DNA of 64,000 bases from Phytophthora hibernalis (lineage: Eukaryota > Oomycota > Peronosporomycetes > Peronosporales > Peronosporaceae), in assembly GCA_012656075.1 (NCBI GenBank), contig JAAKBF010000151.1:372001-436000 (forward strand). The letters are read 5' to 3'. Shown here piece after piece: positions 56,000 through 64,000 of the stretch. The translations under genes and the position numbers were made by a program. How positions within the stretch are numbered: the first letter of the stretch is position 1; every line of letters starts with the position of its first letter. The notes below the pieces were generated by a model. That model saw nothing but the letters and a program-made list of their open reading frames with translations, was not told the origin of the DNA and did not search any database.

Positions 56000-56189
56000 A
56001 ACTACGTCTGCGTCTTTTCGGTAAGTAGGTCCAGTGCCTCAATGGATTCCTTTCTAAACCCGCAAGCCTTCTGATACAGAGGGCGGCACCCAGTCCGTAG
56101 ATCTCTCTCCATCTCTCGGGTCACGTCCTACACGCACACCGTGTCGGCCTCCATGTTGCGCTGCGCGATGGACTGCACCTTCTGTACCT

Positions 56190-56800
56190 ACCTGGTGCTG
56201 CCTAACCTGCTTAGTACCGCCGCTTCGTGTCGCCTGCACTGCTGTCTCGTGTCGACTGCTCTGCTCCTCCGTGTCGCCTGCAATGCTGCTTCGTGCGGTC
56301 TGCTCTGCTTCGTGCGGCGAGCTGTCATCGTTCGGCCTACTCTGCGTCATGCAGCCTGCCCTGCGTCGTGCCGCTTGCCTGGCTTGGTCCCACCTGCTCT
56401 CGTCGTACAGCCTGCTCTCGTAACGCGGTCTGATCTGCTCTGTGCGATCTGCTCTGCTTCGTGCGGCCTGGACAGCTTCGTGCGTCCTGCTCGGCTCCAT
56501 GCAGCCTGCTCGGCTTCGTGCGATCTGCTCTACTTCGCGCGGCCTGCTCTCATCGTGCAACCTGCTCGGCTTCGTGCGATCTGCTCTACTTCGCGCGGCC
56601 TGCTCTCATCGTGTGGGCTGCTCTGCTTCGTGCGATCTACTCTACTTCGTGCGGCCTGCTCTCATAATGCGGCCTGCTCTGCTTCGTGCGGCCTGCTCTC
56701 ATCGTGCCGCCTTCCCTGCTTGGTGCGGCCTGCCCTGCGTTGTGCGGCCTGCCCTGTGTCGTGCGGCCTGTTTGCTTTGGCCTCCTTGCCCGTGACCTTC
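56190..56800. repeat. Degenerate minisatellite (about 19-bp monomer, 56-bp higher-order unit)
   Basis: The monomer resembles CCTGCTCTGCTTCGTGCGG and repeats about 30 times with much variation. A clearer 56-bp unit starts at 56521, 56577 and 56633 (CGATCTGCTCTACTTCG type). The period is not a multiple of three, so the long open frames crossing it are incidental. It adjoins the Helitron fragment. Confidence 0.8.
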
Positions 56801-57476
56801 TGCGCCTGTCTGGTGTCTGCGTGAAGGCAGTTCTCACTAACTCAAACGACGAAATCAGTACGTGCCGTGAGTGTACCCAAGACTTTTTATAGACTTCTTA
56901 CGGGTCTCAACCTTCCCAGGAACCCTGATTGACCGGCACTTTCTGCTAAACCATACTGACGGATCAGGTAAGACAGAGTGGGTGCCCGTGGAGGGGTGGG
57001 TGACGTCGCTAAATCGCCTCCATAAATCGTACCTAAAGTTCCATCGAATCACGTAATCCCACATTTCGTACCCACAGCGACCCTTCACCGTCGCCATAAA
57101 ACTGGATCCTCTTTTTAGTGACTGTTAATTCATTAACCATAGGTTAATACCGCGCTTTGCTGTTTGAACCGTTAGTCATTTGATATCTGATGTTCTTATA
57201 AAGCGGGAAATTTCGAAAAAATGGCCCAATGACGTGCTATGATAAATCGTCCACCCTAACCCGCTTGCTATATCCGTCATTTCTGTTCTGTAAGAAGGGT
57301 AAATGAAGCAGTAAATAAGGGTAAAAAGTCTTATGTATGTTTCATTATTGGGAGATTTGCCCCAAACATCTTTTCAATCGCGCGAATCTAGAAAAGCAGT
57401 GGAAGGATGGCTATGTTACACCTAGCTACTGGTGGTTGAGAATCAGATAGGAGCGAAAGACTTTGATGGATCGTTC
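56801..57476. other. Intergenic region
   Basis: About 680 bp with no coding region, repeat or RNA gene that I can support. Confidence 0.35.
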
Positions 57477-58192
57477 TCAACAGTGCCTTGGAAGGCAGTT
57501 CAGCTGAACTATGCAATTGTAGATCATCACCTCCTCAACCACATAAAGATATACAAACGTACAGTACGAACCAGAGTTCAGCAAGCTCAGTTGGAAGGCA
57601 GCAGAAAGTGATTCTGTTTTCAGCGGCAACACGATGATCGCCTCAAACAAACACAAATATCCTTTCATCAACGCTAACACAAATACTACGATAGACATAT
57701 ACAATGGCTGCACAGCGGACTCAGGCAGTACGAATACAACAGCCGTCCACATGAGCTAAAGCTTCTCGGAAGGTGTCCTAAGTTTGAGTGTCATCCTCAT
57801 CCGCACACACAAATAGGTAGATACAAATACACAGAAATACACGAGAATTGATCGATCAAACTAGCACCAACGTCCTGGCAAAAGGACGTCGGGTCTTTCG
57901 GTTGAACTCAGCATCGGTCGTATGGGGAAAGAAGTTTGTCCTATCATCTCGATCACGGGGAGGGGCCTTAATCTGTGTTTCCTGTTTATCGCTGGTGAAG
58001 ATGTAAAAGCGGTAATGAGTTGAAAAAACGGATTCCGACCTTCGGTCCCCACAAACCAGTCGTTGTAATATCGATAAGTGCGATTACGAGTTGCAAAATG
58101 TGTGACGTGTGGCGGAAAACAGATATTTTGGTTGAAGCATCCATCGCATAGACCGTCATTGCTAAAAGCAAAAAAGAGCAGTTCGCGTTCAT
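57477..58192 (-). pseudogene. Membrane-protein gene fragment
   Basis: Two minus-strand open segments flank each other: 57986..58192 (begins MNANCSFLLLAMTVYAMDAS, contains LWGPKVGIRFFNSLP) and 57477..57752 (hydrophobic, MSIVVFVLALMKGYLCLFEA). Both look like membrane helices. The layout is reminiscent of the multipass family at 46773..48048, but no continuous frame joins them. Possibly a decayed relative. Weakly supported. Confidence 0.3.
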
Positions 58193-58212
58193 TTGGCCGT
58201 TGGGTTCGCATT

Positions 58213-58230
58213 ACTTCGAAGTACATGTAC
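58213..58230. promoter_or_regulatory. Overlapping TACTTCGAAGTA and TACATGTA palindromes
   Basis: TACTTCGAAGTA (58213..58224) overlaps TACATGTA (58223..58230). They lie about 260 bp upstream of the ERFL-repeat gene start. Role unknown; listed because both words are strongly over-represented in this window's non-coding DNA. Confidence 0.4.
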
Positions 58231-58406
58231 TATTACCATAGTAGCTACAATACCAGTATCAGTTCGCAGTGACGTTTTTAAATGCAGGCATGGGAAGTTT
58301 AGCCAATGTGGCAATTCTGAAGTGAAACATTGCTAGCAACTTCCCAAGGAACAAGTGAGATCAAACAACCTAAGTCCAAATCCGCCTTGGTGGTTGACTT
58401 CATCTC

Positions 58407-58422
58407 GGTCACTTGCAATTTT
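58407..58422 (+). promoter_or_regulatory. Initiator-like element of ERFL-repeat gene
   Basis: GGTCACTTGCAATTTT lies 63-78 nt before ATG 58485 and matches the elements of the two paralogues in sequence and spacing. It fits the oomycete Inr pattern. Confidence 0.45.
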
Positions 58423-58484
58423 CTGGCTGAATCATCTCCGACCTACCTCTTCAGCTTCCAGCAACACGCATCACCGTATCAGCC

Positions 58485-59136
58485 ATGACCAAGTTAAACA
58501 TCATCCTCAGATTCGCCGTCGCCGTTGCCCTCGCACTCACCACCTTCGACGGTGTTAACGCTGCCAGCCTCCGTACCGAGCAGGACAATGAACGTTTTCT
58601 GACGAGCTTCGACGCCAGTTTCGACGCCAGCCAGAGTGACAGCACCGAAGGTGAACGCTTCCTGTTCGAGATTGAGGGAAGCGATAGTGCCTCTGCAGTC
58701 GACGAAGGTAGCGACAGCTTTACTGGTGATCGCTTCCTCCAGGAGGTCACTGGTAGCGAGAGTACTGGATCCAACACCGACAGCTTCGCGGTTACCCGTT
58801 TCCTTCAGGAACTGACCGGCAGTGAGGGCAGCGATGTTGAGGGCAGTGGTGTCGATGGCGAGCTGCGCTTCCTACAGGAGGTCCAGTGCGGACACCGAAA
58901 CGGAAGGCAGCGACAGCTTGGCGGGTGAACGCTTTCTACAGGAAGTGACCGGAACCGAGAGCACGGAAGGTGAGGTGGAGGGAAGTTACAGCTTTGCGGG
59001 TGAACGCTTCCTCGAGGAGGTCGTCAGCGGCAGTGAGAGTGCCGAGGCCGAGGGCAGCGAGAGCGTTGGAGATGAACGTTTCCTGGGCGAGGTCGAAAGC
59101 AGCCAAAGCAGCGAGGTCAACGAAGGATCGTTGTAA
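58485..59136 (+). CDS. ERFL-repeat secreted protein, frame-shifted copy
   Basis: Signal peptide MTKLNIILRFAVAVALALTT, then SLRTEQDNERFLTSFDASF and GERFLFEIEGSDS repeats. The uninterrupted product stops at 58928 after a frame change near 58885 (just after RFLQEV). Beyond it the alternative frame continues the repeat pattern (SDSLAGERFLQEVTG, GERFLEEV, DERFLGEV) to TAA 59134..59136. The copy at 48688..49277 carries matching sequence at the break, so the lesion predates their split or is shared error-free sequence. Acidic, secreted, no known domain. Confidence 0.68.
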
Positions 59137-59186
59137 GTGAATAAACGCCCAGCCAGACGTAGCAACCAGGTAGATACAACATACTA

Positions 59187-59285
59187 CTACCGAATTCCTT
59201 GATGAGCTGTACCCCTCAAAAATGCTCGATAAGCTGTACCCCCCACCTGTCGGGTTTGCCATGCAAAGTGATTGGAATTCGGTAG
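59187..59285. mobile_element. 99-bp inverted-repeat element flanked by TA
   Basis: Ends CTACCGAATTCC (59187..59198) and GGAATTCGGTAG (59274..59285) are exactly complementary. TA flanks both sides (59185..59186, 59286..59287), as expected for Tc1/mariner-type MITEs. The interior has two diverged copies of GAT(G/A)AGCTGTACCCC. Confidence 0.5.
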
Positions 59286-59570
59286 TACAACAAAAGAGCA
59301 TAGCAAGCTGCTCGATTTGCATCAATATTGACCTTACCAGACCCAATACAGTAATGTGCGTCAATAAGGAACGGGGTATCAACTAATATCCTTTGCAACA
59401 TTATACATCTGTCAGTGAGGAACATCTAAATGGGGATTGTGGGCTCCTATACCCTCCTTGATTATGTACATATCAGGTGTTTCTTATTGACGCTCATTAC
59501 TGTAGAAGACACGTCTAACAATCTACCATTGAAAGCGAGTACTGGTAGCTGGTGATAAGGAACCAGAATG

Positions 59571-59611
59571 GTGATCCTAAGGAGCTTCACAGTGGAGCTC
59601 CTTAGGATCAC
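59571..59611. repeat. Hairpin with 16-bp perfect stem
   Basis: Arms GTGATCCTAAGGAGCT (59571..59586) and its complement (59596..59611) surround a 9-nt loop. Non-coding. It could be a terminator-like or transposon-end hairpin. It lies 290 bp upstream of the CBM1 gene at 59902. Confidence 0.6.
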
Positions 59612-59901
59612 TTGAAGATCGATGGTTTTCCCCGTTATGAGATTGTAGTGGTATGGAGGTGTACAAACCCGCGTATATCCGTTGTCATTGCCTAGGTGCA
59701 TACCGATAGGTTGTCTTGCGCTAGGAATGAGAACGGAACCAGGATAATATAAATAATGACGCAGCATCGCATCGGTTGTGACTATAGTGCTAAATCGAGC
59801 CGTCAATGGTGAAAAGCACAGCAGCTTGCCTCCACACTAACGTCTTCTTACTTTTGGTTTTGCCCTCACTCAGTAACCCCCTCTACCTAATTTCTTCGAC
59901 T

Positions 59902-60915
59902 ATGGTCAAGTGCAGCTTCATCCTCAGCTTTGCTGTCTGCGTTGTCGTCGGAACTTCCGCGCTAGCCGAAGCAATCGACAACGGAAGCGCCTTGAACGAC
60001 ACCAGCGCCAGTGTTGATGTTGATGCCGGTGTTACCACTGACGTTACCACCGATGCCAGTGCTAGTACTGCAGCCGATGTCTCCGCCAGCGCCAGTGCAG
60101 CCTCCGATGTCGCCGTTGTCACTACAACCACCAGCGCTAGTGCTACATCCGATGTCGCCGACGTCTCCGCCAGTGCCAGTGCAGCCTCCGATATCGCCGA
60201 TGTCACTACAACCACCAGCTCTAGTGCTACATCCGATGTCGCCGACGTCTCCGCCAGTGCCAGTGCAGCCTCCGATGTCGCCGATGTCACTACAACCACC
60301 AGCTCTAGTGCTACATCCGATGTCGCCGACGCCTCCGCCAGTGCCAGTGCAGCTTCCGATGTCGCCGATGTCACTACAACCACCAGCGCTAGTGCTACAT
60401 CCGATGTCGCCGACGTTGCAGACGTCACTACCGACACGAGTTCTAGTGCTGCAGTTGATGTCACAACCCCAGTCGTCGGAAATGCCGCCCCGACGAACAC
60501 TGTGGCAACCCTTTCACCAACCGTAGCAAGCACAAGCGGCTCCGCCATAACGACGGCCACTGCTACGACGAAACCAGTCGCGACGGTCAAGCCTGGACCT
60601 ACACCGATCGGCGGCCAAGTGACGCTAGTCTCTGGTTACGATAATTGCGGTGGGGTGGGCTTTGACTACACTGTTTACATGCCCGAGGAGACGTCCACGA
60701 ACGAATACACCCGGCTGACGTGTGAAGCGGGCTACAGATGCCTGGACGTCGAGGACCGTGACTCTTTCCAGTGCAAGGAGTGGCCAAGTCGTGACCCTGT
60801 CGCCTTCTACGGCCAGTGCGGTGGAGGCAACTATGACGGTCAGACGTTCTGCGCCCCGGGGGCAGTGTGTAAGTACATCAGTGCCAGCTTCTCGCAGTGC
60901 CTCCCAACCTACTAA
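59902..60915 (+). CDS. Secreted Ala/Ser/Thr-repeat protein with paired CBM1-like modules
   Basis: The start at 59902 gives MVKCSFILSFAVCVVVGTSA, matching the MVK starts of the other CBM1 genes. An in-frame ATG at 59806 would add 32 residues and a second hydrophobic stretch, so it is less likely. Four 84-bp repeats (28 residues, SDVADVTTTTSSSATSDVAD type, about 60085..60420) form the linker. The C-terminus has an extended module (NCGGVGFDYTVYM, insertion, LTCEAGYRC, FQCKEW) and a compact one (FYGQCGGGNYDGQTFCAPGA ... FSQCLP). Intact frame. Confidence 0.82.
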   Translation: MVKCSFILSFAVCVVVGTSALAEAIDNGSALNDTSASVDVDAGVTTDVTTDASASTAADVSASASAASDVAVVTTTTSASATSDVADVSASASAASDIADVTTTTSSSATSDVADVSASASAASDVADVTTTTSSSATSDVADASASASAASDVADVTTTTSASATSDVADVADVTTDTSSSAAVDVTTPVVGNAAPTNTVATLSPTVASTSGSAITTATATTKPVATVKPGPTPIGGQVTLVSGYDNCGGVGFDYTVYMPEETSTNEYTRLTCEAGYRCLDVEDRDSFQCKEWPSRDPVAFYGQCGGGNYDGQTFCAPGAVCKYISASFSQCLPTY

Positions 60916-61391
60916 ACAACTAAAAGGATCGCATGTTCTAAGCTAAACACAACATGACCCTGCAACCGAAGCAATACCCACATGCTATCTTGTATTTATT
61001 CTTCACCCACATGGTCACATCTTCCTGTGTCTTGAGCAAAAACGACAACGTGTGGGTTTTGCGTTGAAGTTGCTGGTGCCAAACTTCAAGTCTAAAACAG
61101 CAGGGTAGCTGCACGTTCTGTTCCCTTCAACTTCAGCTTGTGTCAGCAAAAACTCAACGGACCATTTGATAAGATCACGAGGCATTTTAGCGAATCGATA
61201 AATGCGTATCTACGAGCTGAGACTGTAATGAATCGAGTATTCCAGTCCGTATCACCCTCTCCATCTTATTGCCTTCAGTCTGCGCTCGTTCCGTTGGTGT
61301 CGTCTCGGGTTCTCTCAAGGCCACTCGCTTACTTTCGAATTCGCTCTATCAACACTACGCCACCCAAGACCATCCTTCAACCAGTCCAAAC

Positions 61392-62558
61392 ATGGTGAAG
61401 GCACTCTCTGTCCTAGCTGCTACAGCAATTGCAGCTTGCGTCCTCGTCCACCCCACCTCTGGCCACGAAGGGCTCACAACGCGTGCCCTCTCCACCGATG
61501 AACGCAAACTCTTCGCTCAGAATACACAGACCACCCTGACGACGTGCACTGCAACCGAATCGTCTCGCAATCTTCAGGAGCGAGCTGCAACCCGACGTGC
61601 CGAAACAGTTGCAAAGCTTCGTGAAGAGCACCGCCAGCGACGTCTTGATGCCACCACGGTGTTGGCCAAGGACCACAAGTCAAGCATCACGGGCATCACG
61701 GCAGATACCGAGTCCAGCACACTTTTTACCAGCAAAACTTACATCGTAGAGCCCGAGGTGACCGAAGGACCGTACTACGTGAAGGGCGAGCACATTCGCT
61801 CCGATATGCGAGAGACGCAGAGCGGTGTCGCAATGTATGTCGACGTGCAAGTGATCGACGTGAACACCTGTAAGCCTGTGGAGGATATGTATATTGACCT
61901 GTGGCACACCAACGCAACGGGCGTGTACTCCGGTGTAGTGGCCAGCACGAACGGAAACGGAAAGGATACGAGCAACATCAACACAACTTTTCTACGAGGC
62001 GTCACGCCTACAGATGCCGACGGTGTCGCACAGATGATCTCGATTTTCCCGGGTCACTATGCTGGTCGCACCACGCACATGCACTTCGTCGGTACTCACG
62101 ACGGCAAAGTGCTCGCGAACAAAACTTACTCAGGCGGTTCAGTCGCCCACGTGGGTCAGTTCTTCTTCGACCAGACTCTAATCACTGAGGTGGGAGGGGT
62201 GGCGCCATACTCGACCAACACACAGGCAGTGACGCTCAACTCGAAAGACAACATCTTGTCGACAGCCGCTACTAACGGGTTTGACCCCGTAATGAACTAC
62301 GTGAAGCTTGGCAGCACGGTGAGTGACGGGTTGTTTGTATGGATCTCGTTGGCTGTCGACATGACGGCTGTGCGGACCCCCAAAGCTGTTTCGACACTCA
62401 CAGGCACTGCGACTTCAAGCAGTGGTAGCTCGGCTACCATCGCCACCACTGACTCCAACGCTGCATCCAGCCTTACCGGCGGTGCATTTTCGGGTGCCGC
62501 AGTGGGGCTTCTGGCAGCTTTCACACCGATTCTCCTGGGGCTTCTGGCAACTCTCTAA
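61392..62558 (+). CDS. Secreted intradiol ring-cleavage dioxygenase-like protein, probably GPI-anchored
   Basis: The start at 61392 gives a signal peptide (MVKALSVLAATAIAACVLVH). A basic pro-like region (RAATRRAETVAKLREEHRQR) precedes the dioxygenase fold: VTEGPYYVKGEHIR, DLWHTNATGVYSG, and FPGHYAGRTTHMH, which supplies the Tyr and two His of the usual 2-His/2-Tyr iron site. The C-terminus is Ser/Thr-rich and ends in a hydrophobic tail without basic residues (GAAVGLLAAFTPILLGLLAT), typical of a GPI signal. Family members open catechol-type rings, and extracellular forms occur in fungi and oomycetes. The substrate is unknown; plant phenolics are a reasonable guess. Confidence 0.8.
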   Translation: MVKALSVLAATAIAACVLVHPTSGHEGLTTRALSTDERKLFAQNTQTTLTTCTATESSRNLQERAATRRAETVAKLREEHRQRRLDATTVLAKDHKSSITGITADTESSTLFTSKTYIVEPEVTEGPYYVKGEHIRSDMRETQSGVAMYVDVQVIDVNTCKPVEDMYIDLWHTNATGVYSGVVASTNGNGKDTSNINTTFLRGVTPTDADGVAQMISIFPGHYAGRTTHMHFVGTHDGKVLANKTYSGGSVAHVGQFFFDQTLITEVGGVAPYSTNTQAVTLNSKDNILSTAATNGFDPVMNYVKLGSTVSDGLFVWISLAVDMTAVRTPKAVSTLTGTATSSSGSSATIATTDSNAASSLTGGAFSGAAVGLLAAFTPILLGLLATL

Positions 62559-62902
62559 ATGCGTCAACTCGACCACGTAAAATCATCTAAGCTTACATGA
62601 ACTAAACTAATTGACATCTACATGTGCCTTATTGTCGGGATTGAAGACTGTTTGTCAAGTAACCCAGGATCCGGATACGGCCTCGTAGCTTTTGCGCTCA
62701 CCTCGGTGCTAACCGTGGAAATTGCCGCACTGCGCCTGAAAAGATACAACACAATGATGGACGGTGGGACGACTTCAGTTGTCGATGCAACTGAATACAG
62801 ATTTCAAAGCAGGTCACTATCGCTCAACACACCCATACGCACACCGATCTACTACACAAGCCGGCAAGAAATCCATCTCAACATGGCGGCATTCAATGCG
62901 GT
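62559..62902. other. Intergenic region between convergent genes
   Basis: About 340 bp between convergent genes with no coding region of its own. It should contain both polyadenylation regions. Confidence 0.35.
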
Positions 62903-63529
62903 TTAAGCACGCAGTTTGGCTCGGCAGCCATCGATCGCGTTCGCGTCCGTCGAGGGAGCGGTGGTGGTCGTCGCCGACGTATCCGTCGTGGCGGATGAAG
63001 TCGTGGACGCCGTGGCCGGGGCTGTCGTTGTCGTGCTATCGGTGGTGGTCGAAGAGGATGTCGAAGTGGTCGTCGTGTCCGATGAACCGGTCGTGGACGT
63101 CGCGGGGGCATCGGTCGTGGCCGAAGATGTCGTCGAGGCGGCAGATGAAGCGATGGACATGGCGGCGGATGAGGTCGTGGACGACGACGTAGCGCAGACG
63201 GTGGCCGTGGTGGGATCCGTGGTGAAGGCCGTGACGGTGAAGTCGGGAGCGTCACCCAGGGCCCAGGTGCAGCAGGGGTCTCCGAAGGCGGCGCCGTTGG
63301 TCATGTCAGAGTTGGGAAAGGTGTCGGCACAGAAGGCTGCAGTCCAGGAGAGTCCGACGGCCTCGAAGGCGGTGGCGAAGTCGGTGTACTGCGAGCTATC
63401 CTTGTCCGGGTGTCCGAGCTCCTGCGAGAAGAGAGATCCGTTGGGGATGTAGGCGAGATAGGCCTGCATGGCGTTGGCGTAGTCAGCAATGGCGACCATG
63501 CCGAGGGTGAAAGCGACAAAGGACTTCAT
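62903..63529 (-). CDS. Temptin-like secreted protein with Ser/Thr-rich tail
   Basis: The start at 63529 gives the signal peptide MKSFVAFTLGMVAIADYANA. The folded part has YIPNGSLFSQELGH, DFATAFEAVGLSWT, FCADTFPNSDMTNGAAFGDP and CCTWALGD. The W-T...C...TNG..xGDPCCxW pattern matches the temptin cysteine domain, common in secreted oomycete proteins. A long Thr/Ser/Ala tail follows, likely O-glycosylated. Not anchored by any visible helix. Function unknown; temptin itself is a molluscan pheromone component. Confidence 0.75.
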   Translation of the reverse strand: MKSFVAFTLGMVAIADYANAMQAYLAYIPNGSLFSQELGHPDKDSSQYTDFATAFEAVGLSWTAAFCADTFPNSDMTNGAAFGDPCCTWALGDAPDFTVTAFTTDPTTATVCATSSSTTSSAAMSIASSAASTTSSATTDAPATSTTGSSDTTTTSTSSSTTTDSTTTTAPATASTTSSATTDTSATTTTAPSTDANAIDGCRAKLRA

Positions 63530-64000
63530 GGGTGAAAAGATATGGCAGAAGATGCCAATTGACATTGAGCGTCGACGGCGTTAAAACTACATGTGCGACT
63601 CTACTATCGATCTCGAATGACTCGTCTTAGAACTCTCGAATTTCAGCTAGAAGCTATCTGGCGTTCCTGACCTGGCAGCGGACGAGTCCATGCTCATCTT
63701 TGCTGACTGGACCACAGGAATCTAGTCTTGACACCATGAAATTCCGGAGGTGCATTCACCGTCAGAGCGCAAGTGAGACCGAGGATGACTGGGCGTTCCA
63801 TTGCACTGCAACGCAATGGCAGTTCACACATGGCGGGAATAGACCATTCTTACACTGTAATACCCATACAAAATGATTGTTGTTCTCACAATTATTCGAT
63901 AAGTCTATTTTCGCTCTACATTGAAGCAAGAAACTACCATTCTGCCAGGATAGAGAACCACAAGTCATTTGCGTTCGATCATCCATGTCGGCCATGATGC
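63530..64000. other. Intergenic region at window end
   Basis: Upstream region of the temptin-like gene. No second gene, RNA or repeat could be supported to the window edge. Confidence 0.35.

Noticed and set aside
56141..56824. A Cys/Leu-rich protein of 227 codons
   Set aside because: It lies entirely in a minisatellite with a 56-bp higher-order period, and long open frames exist in all three forward frames.
59806..59901. An earlier ATG for the CBM1 gene at 59902
   Set aside because: It would give two hydrophobic stretches in tandem. The MVK start at 59902 matches its paralogues and yields a normal signal peptide.

Overview
The window looks like nuclear DNA of an oomycete, most likely a Phytophthora or close relative. 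It has compact spliced genes with short GT-AG introns (58-94 nt here, several exactly 68 nt). It also has many small secreted proteins with fungal-type cellulose-binding (CBM1-like) modules, a temptin-like secreted protein, a membrane-anchored nucleotide cyclase of protist type, and Helitron and MITE debris. No viral or bacterial block is evident.

Layout. 1-10.8 kb: the 3' part of a dysbindin-like gene, a small unknown gene, an OSCA/TMEM63-like channel gene (minus strand), a membrane nucleotide cyclase and an unknown acidic gene. 10.9-13.3 kb: a repetitive, Ser/Thr-rich, single-pass surface protein. 14.5-17.6 kb: a SART3/Prp24-type U6 snRNP recycling factor. 17.7-28.0 kb: five minus-strand CBM1 wall-protein genes in a row. 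The last is a giant gene with about 46 near-identical 147-bp repeats. 28.5-38.2 kb: an acidic nuclear-type protein, a second OSCA/TMEM63-like gene (paralogue of the first) and a tubby-like gene. 38.3-44 kb: a MITE, two secreted acidic proteins, a TMEM267 homologue and a three-CBM1 protein. 45-48 kb: a Rab5-type GTPase, a nuclear SmpB with a presequence-like N-terminus, and an oomycete membrane protein. 48.6-59.1 kb: two copies of an 'ERFL-repeat' secreted gene in inverted orientation, flanking a small coiled-coil gene, a decayed Helitron helicase and a minisatellite. 59.9-63.5 kb: another CBM1 protein, a secreted and probably GPI-anchored intradiol-dioxygenase-like protein, and a temptin-like protein.

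How the genes relate. There are no operons. The strongest theme is the cell surface. Seven genes carry about 12 CBM1-like modules, usually behind Ser/Thr/Pro linkers, next to several further secreted or anchored proteins, which suggests a wall/adhesin neighbourhood expanded by local duplication. The housekeeping genes between them are unrelated to each other.

Quality caveat. More than 20 reading-frame breaks of one nucleotide occur across otherwise well-conserved genes, many of them in homopolymer runs. I read most as sequence or assembly errors rather than pseudogenes. Coordinates for broken genes give the whole span, and the breaks are listed with each gene.
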